From: Procambarus clarkii
Lineage: Eukaryota; Arthropoda; Malacostraca; Decapoda; Cambaridae
DNA length: 64,000 nucleotides
Direction: 5' to 3'
Assembly (NCBI RefSeq): GCF_040958095.1
Contig: NC_091152.1
Location: 14,259,060 to 14,323,059 of the forward strand
The notes under the pieces were generated by a model. It had not been told where the DNA came from, did not search any database, and saw only the letters and a list, made by a program, of their open reading frames with translations. Shown here one piece after another: positions 39,330-51,244 of the stretch (position 1 is the first letter of the stretch; each line of letters begins with the position of its first letter). The position numbers and the translations under genes were made by a program.

Positions 39330-39990
39330 TATCTCCAAGCTTTGTTCTTGCATCTCTCTCTCAAACTGTATTCCCAACCTCTCTCTCTCTTGCTTTATCC
39401 ATCTATCCCTCTCTTCCTTCCTAACACCCCCTCCACCTTTCTTAATTCCTTCCCTGCCTCCCTCCCTCCCTTATGACCCTTCCCTCACTTCCCTCCCTCC
39501 TTCTCCCTAACATCCTTCTCTCCCCTCCTTCCCCTACCAATCTTCCTCCCTCCCTTACGTTCAGTGCCCCAACTAGTTAATGTTCAGTAAATCCCGTGTG
39601 TGTCACGAGGGAGAGGAAAAACAATTATACTTTTCTCATAAAACTTCCACGAAATCAACAGTTGTATCCAAAACTATTTTTTCCCCTCTTAAGACTCCTC
39701 CAAATTTTTTCTCCTCTCAACGCAAAACAATCACAAGTCCTTTTAAATACGTAATCTATAACCAGCTTGCTTTATTCATTTTGACCCTCCTTATTTGATA
39801 TTTCAGAAGTAAAGTTTCCCTTATTATAATTCGTTGTATGAGATTTCAAGCCCCATCCCTTCCCCCCCTTCTCATTACCCAGCCCCCATCCCTTCCCCCT
39901 TCTCAATACCCAGCCCCATCCCTTCCCCCTTCTCAATACCCAGCCCCAATCCCTTTTCCGTTCTCATTATCCAGCCCCATCTTCATCATT
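39330..39990. repeat. CT-rich tract and a ~30-bp C-rich minisatellite
   Basis: A pyrimidine-rich region spans 39,330-39,550. Four imperfect units containing CAGCCCCATCCCTTCCCCCT lie at about 39,848-39,985. No gene is seen in between. Confidence 0.75.
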
Positions 39991-40129
39991 AACACATTTG
40001 CATCAGTAGATTTATGCACGAGAATAATATCTTGGTGTTCATTTCTGTCTGTTTTTAACCCAGTTGGCAAAAAATATATATTATTCTGAATGGATTAGAA
40101 GACATGCCACTCTTATATAGCATGAACAA

Positions 40130-40496
40130 CATCCAGCAACAACAGCAACAGCAGCAGTATCAGACACAGCAAAGAAAAAATACATTTACAGCTCCATCAG
40201 CCGAAAGAACAGCATAAACAGCAGCCACAACAGCAACTACATAAACAACAGCACAAACAAAATCCTCATCGTTACCAGCTGCTCCAGCATATATCAATCC
40301 TCATTAAAAATCGGCTCCAAAATCAAGAACACCACAATCAGGAACACAATTGATATCTGCACCAATAACTACAGCAGCAGCAGCAGTAGCAGCAGTAGTA
40401 GCAGCAGTAGCAGCAGTAGTAGTAACAGCAGCAGCAGCAGCAATAGCAGCAGCAGCAGTAGCAGCAGCAGCAATAGTAGAAGCAGCAGCAGGAACA
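40130..40496. repeat. CAG/CAA/TAG trinucleotide-rich tract
   Basis: Imperfect CAGCAACAACAG sequence becomes AGCAGCAGTAGCAGC repeats at 40,370-40,495. No open frame is supported. Confidence 0.9.
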
Positions 40497-40564
40497 ATGG
40501 GTCAACACTGAGTGTCGACACTGTCAATAAAGTATTTTTGTAAACTAAGTGACGGACAAAGACG

Positions 40565-41237
40565 AGGAGTCATGCTGCTCTGACAACACCTGTCCTCTCC
40601 CTCATTACTGCTACTCTGACAACACCTGTCCTCACCCTCATTACTGCTGCTCTGACAACACCTGTCCTCTGCCTCATTACTGCTGCTCTGACAACACCTG
40701 TCCTCTCCCTCATTACTGCTGCTCTGACAACACCTGTCCTCACCCTCATTACTGCTGCTCTGACAACACCTGTCCTCACCCTCATTACTGCTGCTCTGAC
40801 AACACCTGTCCTCTCTCATTACTGCTGCTCTGACAACACCTGTCCTCACCCTCATTACTGCTGCTCTGACAACACCTGTCCTCACCCTCATTACTGCTGC
40901 TCTGACAACACCTGCCCTCTCCCTCATTACTGCTGCTCTGACAACACCTGCCCTCTCCCTCATTACTGCTACTCTGACAACACCTGTCCTCTCTCTCATT
41001 ACTGCTGCTCTGACAACACCTGCCCTCACCCTCATTACTGCTGCTCTGACAACACCTGTCCTCACCCTCATTACTGCTGCTCTGACAACACCTGTCCTCA
41101 CCCTCATTACTGCTGCTCTGACAACACCTGTCCTCTCTCTCATTACTGCTGCTCTGACAACACCTGCCCTCACCCTCATTACTGCTGCTCTGACAACACC
41201 TGTCCTCTCCCTCATTACTGCTGCTCTGACAACACGA
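40565..41237. repeat. 36-bp minisatellite, about 18 units
   Basis: The unit contains CTGCTGCTCTGACAACACCT and is followed by GTCCTC with variable ACC/TCC. One unit is 3 bp short. Twelve-codon periodic frames on both strands follow from the 36-bp length. Confidence 0.95.
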
Positions 41238-41284
41238 GAAAGTGGGGGAGGCAGACGAGGGCAAATAGATAATTATATCGTATC

Positions 41285-41445
41285 GAACTGAGGGAGAGAG
41301 ATGTGGAGTGAGGGAAGAGAGATGAGGAGTGAGGGAAGAGAGATGAGGAGTGAGGGAAGAGAGATGAGGAGTGAGGGAAGAGAGATGAGGAGTGAGGGAA
41401 GAGAGATGTAGGGAGTGAGGGAAGAGAGATGTAGGGAGTGACTCA
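41285..41445. repeat. 21-bp GA-rich minisatellite
   Basis: About seven units containing GAGTGAGGGAAGAGAGATG. The last two units carry a 3-bp insertion (GTAGG). Confidence 0.93.
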
Positions 41446-41449
41446 ACTT

Positions 41450-41905
41450 GAGAGGGAGGAGTGAAAGGGAAAAACAATATATAGCACACACGAGAGAGAG
41501 AGAGAACGTAACAAAACAGGATAAACATCAGAACAGAGCGTCAGAAAAACGCTGATATAAATGGCAAGGAATAGGATACAAGCTCAATAACTGGACATGG
41601 GGGAAGAGGTAACAATGAAATACGGGTCATAGAAAGTCCGACATTTTACGTGTATTGGACGTGAAACCTTCTAAATATTCAACAAGATAGAAAAGCCTCA
41701 ATAATACGTAAGGAATGGGAAGCAGAACAAGTGCCATGAGGGGAAAAAATAACAATGTTCAATTTAGAATAATTTGTTGAAGTTATTGGATGGGTGACCA
41801 GTCATCCTAACCTACTGAAAGTGAAAATAGTCTTTTATTTGAGGCCTGTATCTGCATAGGCTGAAGAAACCTAAGGCAGGCGCCTGGTGACTTGCAAGCG
41901 ATTAG
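41450..41905. other. Spacer, no gene seen
   Basis: Purine-rich and then AT-rich sequence without a convincing open frame. Confidence 0.5.
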
Positions 41906-42086
41906 TCACAATAACGTGGCTAAAGTATGTTGACCAGACCACACACTAGAAGGTGAAGGGACGACGACGTTTCGGTCCGTCCTGGACCATTCTCAAGTCG
42001 ATTGTCTTGAGAATCGACTTGAGAATGGTCCAGGACGGACCGAAACCTCGTCGTCCCTTCACCTTCTAGTGTGTGGTCTGGTCAAC
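41906..42086. repeat. Fold-back repeat, family F, complete hairpin
   Basis: Arms of about 75 bp contain CCACACACTAGAAGGTGAAG and GACGACGACGTTTCGGTCCG. They meet near AGTCGATTGTCTTGAGAATC. The left flank continues as CACAATAACGTGGCTAAAGT. Related copies are at 44,446 and 49,363. Confidence 0.9.
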
Positions 42087-42319
42087 AAGGCAGGTTTCCT
42101 GGCGCAGAAGTGGCTCCGTAGACCACATATAAGCTTTTATTCAAATGTATAAATGACATAACAGTAGAGAAGGGATATAGAGAATGGTGGATCTGCACTA
42201 ATATAAGAAAGTGGGAATTCAGAATTATACTAATGCATATTAATTGTATATTAAAGGACAAATATTGGAATGCTTGGGACAAAAATAAATCGGAACGAGG
42301 ATGAGAATAGTTTAAGAAC

Positions 42320-42385
42320 AGATATGTCGGCGTAAGAACATACGTGTAGGCGTAAGAACATACGTGTAGGCATAAGAACAGGCGT
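42320..42385. repeat. ~20-bp tandem repeat
   Basis: Three units with AAGAACATACGTGTAGGC and a fourth diverged unit. Confidence 0.8.
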
Positions 42386-42699
42386 GATAACCGCAATTCG
42401 GGCGTGACCATTAGCACTGTGAACTACACTAAGGATAACTTACACCCCAATTAAGTGACGTGGACCCCACACCACCAGACGAGCCATCGAGACAAATGAC
42501 CTGACACATACGCGCCCCCTAACGATGGTCCCGGTAACTACGCGCGTATAGTCACCATTCCTATGTATTACTTAATGGGGGTAATTTATCGCGTCACTTA
42601 CAAAGTCGTAGTTAATGATGAACGACATATTAAGACAACCTTGCTATATATTTAGACAAGAAATAGAACTTGATTATTTGTGCCTAAAGGGAGGGAGGG

Positions 42700-43065
42700 A
42701 AAGGAGAGTTACCCGATGTTCCCGTGTCTCTCTCTCCCTCATTCCCCTGTCTTTCCCCCTTTTCTCTCTACTTGTCCGCCCCCTCTCTTGTATCTGCTTC
42801 CCTATCACCTCTCTTCCCATTTCCCTGCCCTTATTTCACCCCTTTCCAATTTTCCTCTCCGTCCTATTATCCAATCCCCACCCCCCACTATCCCCCAACA
42901 TCCTCCCTCTCCTTCTCTGTCCACCCTTTCTTCAAACCTCCCTTTCCCCCCCTCCCATCTCTCACAACTCCTTCGACCCTCTCCACCTATCTCATTCCCT
43001 GTCATTAAACACCCAACACCCCCTCTCCCTCTCTCCCTCTTTTTCCCTCCCTCTCATTTTTGTAT
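42700..43065. repeat. CT-rich low-complexity tract
   Basis: Pyrimidine-rich sequence leaves long Pro/Ser/Leu-rich frames open (for example 42,615-43,157), but these have no domain and change composition with frame. Not a gene. Confidence 0.8.
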
Positions 43066-43439
43066 CGGAAAAAATCATGTCAGCCCTTCTTCTGTTAACA
43101 CATTTAAGTATATATGTATTTGTGCAGCAGCGCAGTAGCTGCTGCATTAGCATATAATGCAACCACAACTAATATTTCATATTTGACTTCATGAAGGTTT
43201 GAGAGTAGAGGTTGCCAGCCTGCAACCAGCCTACCTTAACAACTCAGCTGAACAACAACACTATGAACTCCCCTCCACTGTGAAGACTACTGGATCATCT
43301 CGCTGAGAACTACCATGATTCAACATCGTAATGAGAAAGTTCAGACAAAGATGAGACTTTCCCAAAACCGTAACGAAGCTAAGACTAGCCATAGCAGGCG
43401 GCGAGGTAAAACTAGCCATAACAAGTAGTGATCCAAGAC

Positions 43440-43632
43440 TGGCAGAGAGCTGAGACTAGCCTTAACCTGTGAGCTGAGACTAGCCTTAATCTGTGAGCTG
43501 AGACTAGCCTTAACCTGTGAGCTGAGACTAGCCTTAATCTGTGAGCTGAGACTAGCCTTAATCTGTGAGCTGAGACTAGCCTTAACCTGTGAGCTGAGAC
43601 TAGCCTTAATCTGTGAGCTGAGACTAGTCGTA
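43440..43632. repeat. 24-bp minisatellite, about 8 units
   Basis: The unit contains GTGAGCTGAGACTAGCCTTA, alternating AACCT and AATCT. The first and last units are diverged. Confidence 0.95.
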
Positions 43633-43754
43633 GCAAGCAGTGAGGTGAGAGTATGAGGAGGAGGAGAGACAGCTAGACTGACGCGGGCCAAGGGCGGGAC
43701 GAAGAAAGAGCTGCCTTAATTATCATATTAATGGATCCTTCTCGGTCCTCGGTC

Positions 43755-43910
43755 TGGCTGACACGGTGGGGCTGACACGGGGGCTGACACGCTGTGGCTG
43801 ACACGCTGGCTGACACGGGGTGGCTGGCACGGGGGCTGACACGCTGTGGCTGACACGCTGTGGCTGACACGCTGGCTGACACGGTGGGGCTGACACGGTG
43901 GCTGACGAAG
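43755..43910. repeat. GCTGACACG minisatellite
   Basis: Short 10-22 bp variants of GGCTGACACGCTGTGGCTGA are repeated about ten times with irregular spacing. Confidence 0.9.
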
Positions 43911-44124
43911 GGCATTGTAACTGATGGGCACAGCGACTGACGGATACGGTGGTTGAGAGAAACGGTTGTAGAATATCACTGACTGCCTAATTTCTGGCAT
44001 GGGTAGTTACCTGGTTGCTTGATTGACTTGGTGGTTGGTTAACTGACTTGACATGTTGCCAGGGTAAAAATATATGGTGAAATGTTGACGTGGTTCCTAT
44101 CCGGCTTGGAGACTAGCATGATAA

Positions 44125-44262
44125 CTACTTTCCTTCACTGATCAACCAGACTTTATACAACGGCATATAACCTGGTTAATCAGATCGTTTACCAGGAAGC
44201 CAAAGTGACAGGGCCGCAGGACATAGATCCCCGGAAACAACTCAAAGTAGCTGAGGTTAACT
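44125..44262 (+). repeat. Decayed SINE-like fragment
   Basis: ACCTGGTTAATCAGATCGTT and ACAGGGCCGCAGGACATAGA followed by CCCCGGAAAC resemble the block at 56,165-56,305. Both look like 3' parts of the same dispersed element. Confidence 0.5.
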
Positions 44263-44445
44263 GACTTGGACGGACGAAAAGACAGCAAGAGAATGGGACC
44301 CTAGACCAGGCAAGGAGCGTTCAGGACGGGATTAAGGGGGATGGACGGGCTGAGAGTAGACCAGAATAGGAATTTATTCATTTACAATACACACAGTTTC
44401 TTCCGTCTACCACTGACAGGGGTAGGAGATCAGGTCTCCTACATG

Positions 44446-44555
44446 TAGACCAGACCACACACTAGAAGGAAAAGGGACGACGACGTTTCAGTCCGTCCTG
44501 GACTCAAGTCGATTGAAGTCGATTTTTCAGCCACATTATTGTGACTCATCGCCTC
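44446..44555. repeat. Fold-back family F, single arm plus tail
   Basis: One arm only (GACCAGACCACACACTAGAA, then GACGACGACGTTTCAGTCCG), followed by TTTTTCAGCCACATTATTGT. The second arm is missing, so this is a solo or collapsed copy. Confidence 0.8.
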
Positions 44556-45760
44556 CTACATGTAGTGAGCTATTGAGTACTCGACCACAGAAGGCGAGTG
44601 AAATGTTTTTGAAGTGGAAAACTACAACAGATTTGGAGGTCAGCTTTGGGGCGGGCCAGGTTGGGTGGGAGATCGAGGGGGGGGGGGAAGTGGGCAGGAT
44701 TGGGGGCATGCATGAGAGACAGCGTTGACGGCAGGCGAAGGGTTGACAAAATTGATGGTTAGCAGAAAGGGGGAAGACAATTGAGAAGAAGAGGGATTAG
44801 AATTTAGGGGCAGCAAGACTGAACGGGACAGTGATTAAGGGTGAGTGAGAGAGAAAAGGATTGCTGACAGCGGGGTGAAAGGGAGCAGGACTGACGGCTG
44901 GCGGTGTTGGGACAATAGAAGGAGTGCCGCAGGGTGCTACACTTGAGTGAGACCAGGTGCAAACATTTATGCTAGGAACGGAGTGCATTTTTCTAGTGTA
45001 AAGGTGGAAACATTTGTCAGTTCAGTGGCGGGTGTGTTTAGCCTTCTAGAGGAGAGAGGTATGGCTTTTTTTGGGTGGGGGGGGGGGGAGGGGGAAGTAA
45101 AGAGGATGTATAGTAGATGATACATGAATTAAGTGCATACAAATTATACATGCTATTGCAATCACAGACACATGGAAAACAATTTAAAACCCGGAAAATG
45201 CCAGCAGGATACAAAATTAAGGAATTTATACCATTTCACACCAATCGACAAAAAATTATATCAACACTGGAATAGAGACAACCAATTTAGTTAAAAGCTG
45301 CCGATAGCATATCTTGGCAGCAAAGTGTAGAGCATCTAGTGGTGATAACGTCTGTATTACAGGTGACGAATTATAATAAATTGAACAAATAACAGAGAAA
45401 ATGAGAAATTTCCTTTTGAATTAAGCCTTTCTTCCCAAACAATATATGGAGTTAGCCAACCCCTTAAAATATTATAGCTAGTGTTATCAGACACAAATAA
45501 AAAAAATTGACAATTAAAATTGACCATAAACAAATCGGCTTTAACAAATAACACATTTTTAGAGAAAATCCTGTCAAGTGTCCCTGAGTTTTGTGAAGCT
45601 GATTACGAGGGATTATGGGAGGACCGTAATCTAATCGTTGAAGACCATGTTGGTCTTCAACATGCAGGTTAAAGACCCACACACCTAGATGGTGAAACAC
45701 CGTCGGTGAGACCATGACTATAGCTACAGCTGACATAACATTGCACTGTACAGAATACAT
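44556..45760. other. Spacer with G runs, no gene seen
   Basis: Contains G runs at about 44,678 and 45,075 and otherwise mixed sequence. No open frame shows a recognisable protein. Confidence 0.5.
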
Positions 45761-45765
45761 ATTAC

Positions 45766-45880
45766 ACAGAATACACATTACACAGAATACATATTACACA
45801 GAATACATATTACACAGAATACATATTACACAGAATACATATTACACAGAATACATATTACACAGAATACATATTACAAC
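45766..45880. repeat. 16-bp minisatellite
   Basis: About seven units of TACACAGAATACATAT. The first two units read ACATTACACAG. Confidence 0.95.
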
Positions 45881-46224
45881 TTGTTTATAATAAATTTATT
45901 AAGTCAAATTCTAGACTAAAAAATGGATGAAAATGAGATTAAAGACTTTATTGGTGATACGGAAGCTACGTATAATCACATTGTAAGATTATATACAAAA
46001 TTGCAAGCTAGAAAATGTTAAAAAGATAAGGAAAATATAAAGAATTCTGATGTTCAAATAGCAAAGCAAATAAAAATTAGCAAGAGTTTTCAAGACATAT
46101 GAAACCACTTAGAGAAAAGACTGGGGAACTGAAGACAAAGAGTCAGATCACCTTACAGAAAATGAGAATAAATGTGAGATTTTAATTATGTTGTTCAATG
46201 GCCTTCAGTTTAATTTATCGAGCT

Positions 46225-46595
46225 CTGTGGTGGTAGTTAAGGTGGTGGAAATGGTTGTGATGGTGGTTGTGGTGGTGATGGTAGTTATTACAGTGGAGGG
46301 TTATAGTGGTGATAGTAGTGGTGATAGCAGAGGTTGTGGTGGTGATGATAGTTATTACAGTGGAGGGTTATAGTGGTGGTAGTAGTGGTGATAGCAGAGG
46401 TTGTGGTGGTGATGATAGTTATTACAGTGGAGGGTTATAGTGGTGGTAGTAGTGGTGATAGCAGAGGTTGTGGTGGTGATGGTAGTTATTACAGTGGAGG
46501 GTTATAGTGGTGGTAGTAGTGGTGATAGCAGAGGTTGTGGTGGTGATGATTGGGGTCTTTGTGTGGTGGTGGTGGTGGTGGTGGTGGTTGTGCTG
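46225..46595. repeat. 67-bp GGT-rich minisatellite and (GGT)n
   Basis: About four units of a 67-bp repeat containing TAGTGGTGATAGCAGAGGTT, ending in a (GGT)n run at 46,564-46,589. Confidence 0.92.
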
Positions 46596-46599
46596 ATAC

Positions 46600-47040
46600 A
46601 TCAACACAAACATTTTTAATGATCTGTGATCCGACATACTCGTGAGACAGATCAAGCCGACTCTACCTTGATGTAACCCGCATGAAACAACTAAGCAAGC
46701 AAAGCGAAATCCTCTGTAAAACAACAGATAATTACACGTAACTGAGACTTTAACAGCAACTTGGAGAAATTAGTATAAATCTTAACAAGGTAATTGTAAT
46801 TCTAAGCAAAATCTACACATACTCGTTAAATTCTGTAAAAAAAATATGTATATATATATTTACGTGGACATATTAGGAATAAATAGCCTTTGTAATATCG
46901 TAAATTCAAGAGCATTTTCTGCATTAATTGTTAAAGTCGTTTACACGCTTCAGTGATGCAAGAATTACCAATATTTCTCCCTTCAATTGCAGAAAATGTT
47001 TGTTTTAACATGTGTATTGTGTAAAATAACTGTCCGCGCA
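46600..47040. other. AT-rich spacer, no gene seen
   Basis: No repeat or frame is supported. Confidence 0.5.
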
Positions 47041-47110
47041 CCAGTGCACACGCACGCAATCATGCACCCGCACAAAAACACACTCGCACACAAAGCCCAC
47101 ACACACAAAG

Positions 47111-47157
<47 letters not shown>
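47041..47157. repeat. (CA)n with compound start
   Basis: Imperfect CAC-rich start, two CACACACAAAGCC units, then about 24 CA units. Confidence 0.93.
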
Positions 47158-47158
<1 letters not shown>

Positions 47159-47195
47159 AAGAAAGTTGTTATGCAATTCATACAAGCCTGCTCGT

Positions 47196-47270
47196 ATTGA
47201 GGCCTAGTCGAAGACCGGGCCGCAGGGACACTAAGCCCCGAAATCATCAAGATAACTCAAGATAACCTCA
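47196..47270 (+). mobile_element. SINE 3' fragment
   Basis: GAGGCCTAGTCGAAGACCGG, GGGACACTAAGCCCCGAAAT and CAAGATAACTCAAGATAACC match the 3' portion of the SINEs at 57,187 and 57,547. The tRNA head is missing. Confidence 0.75.
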
Positions 47271-47274
47271 AGCC

Positions 47275-47835
47275 AATATGTTACAGAAATGGTGAAAGTG
47301 GAAGAAAAGGCAACAAAGGAGGTAATATAACAGAGGAGAGAATTAAATAGAGAAGTTAACTTAGATTTAGGGAGCAAGACCAGACCAAACCTTTGCTGAA
47401 GCAACACAAGAGTTCAAAGGGAAAAAAAAAAGATAATTATGGAAACAGAAATTTCTGTTTTCAGAACAGAACAGTGAGATGGCTAGAGGCTGTAAAAACT
47501 AGCCAACTCATAAAATATAGAAGGTCAGAGTTGGAGACTGAGAGGTTCTATGGTAATATGGAATCTACCAGAGACTGAAGGGGGGACACATAGCAAATAA
47601 GGAGAGGGAATAACATAACATAATACAGAAAATTCAGCCCATAGATGCAAGAAAGTAAACATAGCTGCAGGCTAGGTAAGTTTCAGAGGAAGAAATCGAC
47701 CAGTAAAAGTTAATTTTATGAACAGCAACTCCCTTGTTCAGATGAAAGATTTACATACAGGTCACAAACCTTTGATTACAGTGATGTAGATAAAGTACAG
47801 TGAAATGGTCACAGTACAGTGAAAATGTGATGGGG
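47275..47835. other. Spacer, no gene seen
   Basis: A-rich sequence without supported features. Confidence 0.5.
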
Positions 47836-47927
47836 AGAGTGAGTGAGTGAGTGAGTGAGTGAGTGAGTGAGTGAGTGAGTGAGTGAGTGAGTGAGTGAGT
47901 GAGTGAGTGAGTGAGTGAGTGTGTGAG

Positions 47928-47987
<60 letters not shown>
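47836..47987. repeat. (GAGT)n then (GT)n compound microsatellite
   Basis: About 22 GAGT units pass through GTGTGAGAGTGTGAG into about 25 GT units. Open frames over it are artefacts. Confidence 0.95.
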
Positions 47988-47988
<1 letters not shown>

Positions 47989-48329
47989 ACCCTCCCATAA
48001 TGCGTATATATATACGCTCGGTTGAGTTCCCGTTCCTCCAGTAAATGTAAAAGTACACACAAACTATTAATATTAAAACAAAAATCTTTAAAATTTACAA
48101 AAATCTTCTTCCTAGTTACCATTCTCTTAACCCTAACAAAAACCTCATCACTGTTCATTATATAATTAGCCAGTTTTTATTATCAACTCATTATACGAGG
48201 TGATAATAATTAGTGATACGAGTGATTAAGAGGAAGTGGTTGGGTGCAGGAGCGAGACAGTTGATGCAGTGCCGAGTTAGGCCGAGATTGTCTCGTAAAT
48301 ATTGTCCTCTTATCTCGCTGACAACTGCT

Positions 48330-48520
48330 GAGGGGAGATAAGGTGAGGGGAGGAGAGGTGAGGGGAGACAAGGTGAAGGGAGGTGAGAGGAGACAAGGTG
48401 AGAGGAGACAAGGTGAGGAGAGACAAGATGAGGGGAGCAGGTAAGTTCACTACGGGCTCACCATAGCCTGTGCTACTTGGAACTTTTTGTTCCAAGTAGC
48501 TAATCTTAAACAACAACCTC
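48330..48520. repeat. GA-rich minisatellite and adjoining dispersed repeat end
   Basis: At 48,330-48,440 there are irregular units with GGAGACAAGGTGAG. At 48,445-48,505 the sequence CTACGGGCTCACCATAGCCT leads into a hairpin, GCTACTTGGAAC with its complement. I recognise this as a dispersed decapod repeat end. Confidence 0.6.
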
Positions 48521-49362
48521 TGATTGTTTGTAGGGACCCCTAAGCCTCGAAGACGACAATATGCAGCACCCGGGAGAGCCTTGTCGGCCTCTCTCGTGCA
48601 CTGGCATATATATGAGTTACCTCGTATAGGGTAATAACTCCAATCCACTAACCTGTAGTCTTACATTCATAGTATATCAACACTATCTTCCCTGACCCAT
48701 AATATGGACTCCAATCCATCAAAAAACTTCCGAGTAGTATTTTATTTAGATAATAGACGATATATGTTATTTTCAATGTTATATCAAGCTTTACTGAGTA
48801 GACAACTCCGCCATTGGTTACAAGTCTTATATACAATCAAATACACAAACCGACTGAGTGAATGCAATCACCTCTACCCTGAGTGTGTGGATTAAGGAGT
48901 TAATACATAATAATGGGATCATGTGGCCATAAGTTACGTTGAGAATGTTGAGGCTATCTGGCCTGCAGAGCGGGACTGTATATTTTAAGGTACTTAAGAG
49001 TGTAATGTATAAGGGAAATATATCAGTATGTGTGGTGGGGAAGGGGTGGAATGGTGCTTCTGTACGTGGGGGGGGGGTGGAATGGTGCTTCTGTACGTGG
49101 GGGGGGGGGAATAGTGCTACTGTAACTGGGGGGTGGGGGAAGGGGTAGAGAGGTGACGAGGAAAAATTGAAAATACACAGGAGACAGCTTTAAAACAGGC
49201 AGAGTCTGACAGTGCGAGAGTGCAGCTGAAATGAGATGGAGATCGAAGTGAAGATTGAAATGTTTGGGAATGCCTACGAATGCCAGACAATGTGATTGAG
49301 TGTTTAGAATCTCTCTTTTTCCTCGTAGTTCATTTTCATTGCCGAAGGTTTTACATGATATG
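48521..49362. other. Spacer with G-run repeats, no gene seen
   Basis: Three short units with TGTACGTGGGGGG lie at 49,040-49,140. The 151-codon minus-strand frame at 49,023-49,478 overlaps these and a fold-back element, so it is not credited. Confidence 0.5.
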
Positions 49363-49530
49363 TTGACCAGACCACACACTAGAAGGTGAAGGGACGACGA
49401 CGTTTCGGTTCGTCCTGGACCATTCACAATCGACTTGAGAATGGTCCAGGACGGACCGAAACGTCGTCGTCCCTTCACCTTCTAGTGTGTGGTCTGGTTA
49501 ACATACTTCAGCCACGTTATTGTTTCACAT
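49363..49530. repeat. Fold-back family F, second complete hairpin
   Basis: Arms as at 41,906, with a shorter loop (ACCATTCACAATCGACTTGA). The right flank is ACATACTTCAGCCACGTTAT, complementary to the left flank of the 41,906 copy, so full elements have longer arms than either copy shows. Confidence 0.88.
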
Positions 49531-50285
49531 GATATTTAAGAATGCGTGCGCAATGTGTTGACCAAACTGAGGGGGAAAGTTAGTTTTTTTTACTAGTTAC
49601 AAATTAACAGTCAATGTGTTGACCTGAGCCGGGGACAATTAAGGTAAATTTAGATGCAATTGGTGTAATTCTATTACTTCCCACTGTCGTAATTGACAAC
49701 AGAATTCCTGTTCTCTTCAAAGTTATTAGATCTGTCAATAATTGCATACTTACATTAATGGCTTTGTTAATGCAAAATGCGGTACCTTGGTCATTACATT
49801 TAAATGGTTATTAGTAGACACGAAGATTATTCAGACTTAATGTAATATTTATCACCATAAACATAGATGGTATTGCAGACAAGGTCAGATCAACATATCT
49901 CGGGAAACTCAAGAAAAGTAGAACACGTGAAGACTGGCTTTTTCATGAAACATGAGTATAGGAACAGAAAATCATGTCAAGCAAAATGATTTTTCTTACT
50001 ATAGGAATCTGACACCGCAGACAGCATCAAAATCAATTTCGTGGCCAGTAGATCCTCAAGCAGCCTCGGTACCCGCTGTAGAGGCCCACCAGGTACCCCA
50101 CCAGGTACCTGAACCTTGCCTTCACCAACACTAGCTAAAAACGCTGAAGCAATGGGAGGCGTCGCTTGGCTGCTCCTCTGCACCCCAGCAGGCAGTAAAC
50201 CGAGCAAAGCGCCACAAAAGGCCTCTTCTTCAGCCATCAGTACCAACAGAGGCGGAGAAGACCCAGGTAGCAGTGTATGCGGGCG
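49531..50285. other. Spacer, no gene seen
   Basis: AT-rich sequence. GTACCCCACCAGGTACC near 50,092 is a small direct repeat. The 158-codon minus-strand frame here is mostly translated CA repeat. Confidence 0.5.
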
Positions 50286-50288
50286 GCA

Positions 50289-50327
<39 letters not shown>

Positions 50328-50339
50328 ACGCCCCCACAC

Positions 50340-50416
<77 letters not shown>
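50286..50416. repeat. (GT)n and (CA)n in inverted arrangement
   Basis: About 15 GT units, then AGAGAGAACGCCCCCACACG, then about 37 CA units. The tracts are mutually complementary and could form a hairpin. Confidence 0.94.
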
Positions 50417-50417
<1 letters not shown>

Positions 50418-50539
50418 ACCGCCCACTCTCCTGAGAACATTACCCAACACCACTCTCGTTTCCTGGGCTCTCTGCCTACACAGGCGGACCTATTGTCGGT
50501 GGAGGGAAAAGCAGAGTGTGTATGTAGTCAGCTATTTTC

Positions 50540-50985
50540 ACTCACCTATTTGCATCTAAAGTCGAGCTTTAGCTCTTGGGGCTTATGGTTTTCTGGCTAC
50601 CGATTGTCTAATGCATTGATTCCAGACCGATTTACTTATAATATCTACTAATAAAATTATCAATGGAGTTTGCTTCTGTAACCTGCTCCTTTCAGTTCAT
50701 TCCATTTTCCCACTATCACACTAAAAGAAAACATTCTAACACCTCTATCAATCATCTAAAGTTTCCATCCATGTCCTCTTGTAGTATTGGTATTCATTGG
50801 TATTTCATCTTTTTGCACTCAATCCCCAAAGTATTTTATATGTCTCTATCAGGTCCCGTCTCCTCTCTCTCTCTCTCCTCTTCCCTGGTGTCGTAAGGTT
50901 TAGTTTCGTCAGTCTCTCTTCATACCTCATCCCTCGCAACTCTGGGACGAGTCTTGTTGCAATCTTCTAGTTCTTTTCGAGCTTA
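50540..50985 (-). mobile_element. Old LINE A fragment
   Basis: This 3' end of family A (CTCACCTATTTGCATC, TTTGCTTCTGTAACCTGCTC, CCTGGTGTCGTAAGGTTTAG) is far more diverged than the copies at 303 and 12,688. No (TG)n tail remains. Confidence 0.8.
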
Positions 50986-51160
50986 TGTGCTTGCGGGGGT
51001 TAAGCTTCCGCTCTTTGGTCCCGCCTCTCAACCTTCAATCAACAGGTGTACAGGTTTCTGAACCTATTGGGCTCTATCATATCAACATTTGAAACTGTGT
51101 ATGGAGTCAGCCTCCACCACATCACTGCCTAGTGCATTCAATGTGTCAACTACTCTTGTA
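50986..51160 (-). mobile_element. LINE B/C 3' end joined to the old LINE A fragment
   Basis: GCTTGCGGGGGTTAAGCTTC, GGTCCCGCCTCTCAACCTTC and GTGTATGGAGTCAGCCTCCA are the 3' end of family B or C. Its truncated 5' end passes into GTACATGTGTGTACACGTGT repeats (to 51,242). The A-then-B order on this strand mirrors that at 303-1,400. Confidence 0.8.
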
Positions 51161-51244
51161 CATGTGTGTACACGTGTACACATGTGTGTACATGCGTGTA
51201 CATGTGCGCGCGCGCGTGTGCGTACACATGCAAGCGCACGTGAC

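Noticed and set aside
42615-43157. 180-codon Pro/Leu-rich frame
   Set aside because: Explained by the CT-rich tract. Overlapping frames of similar length exist in the other two registers.
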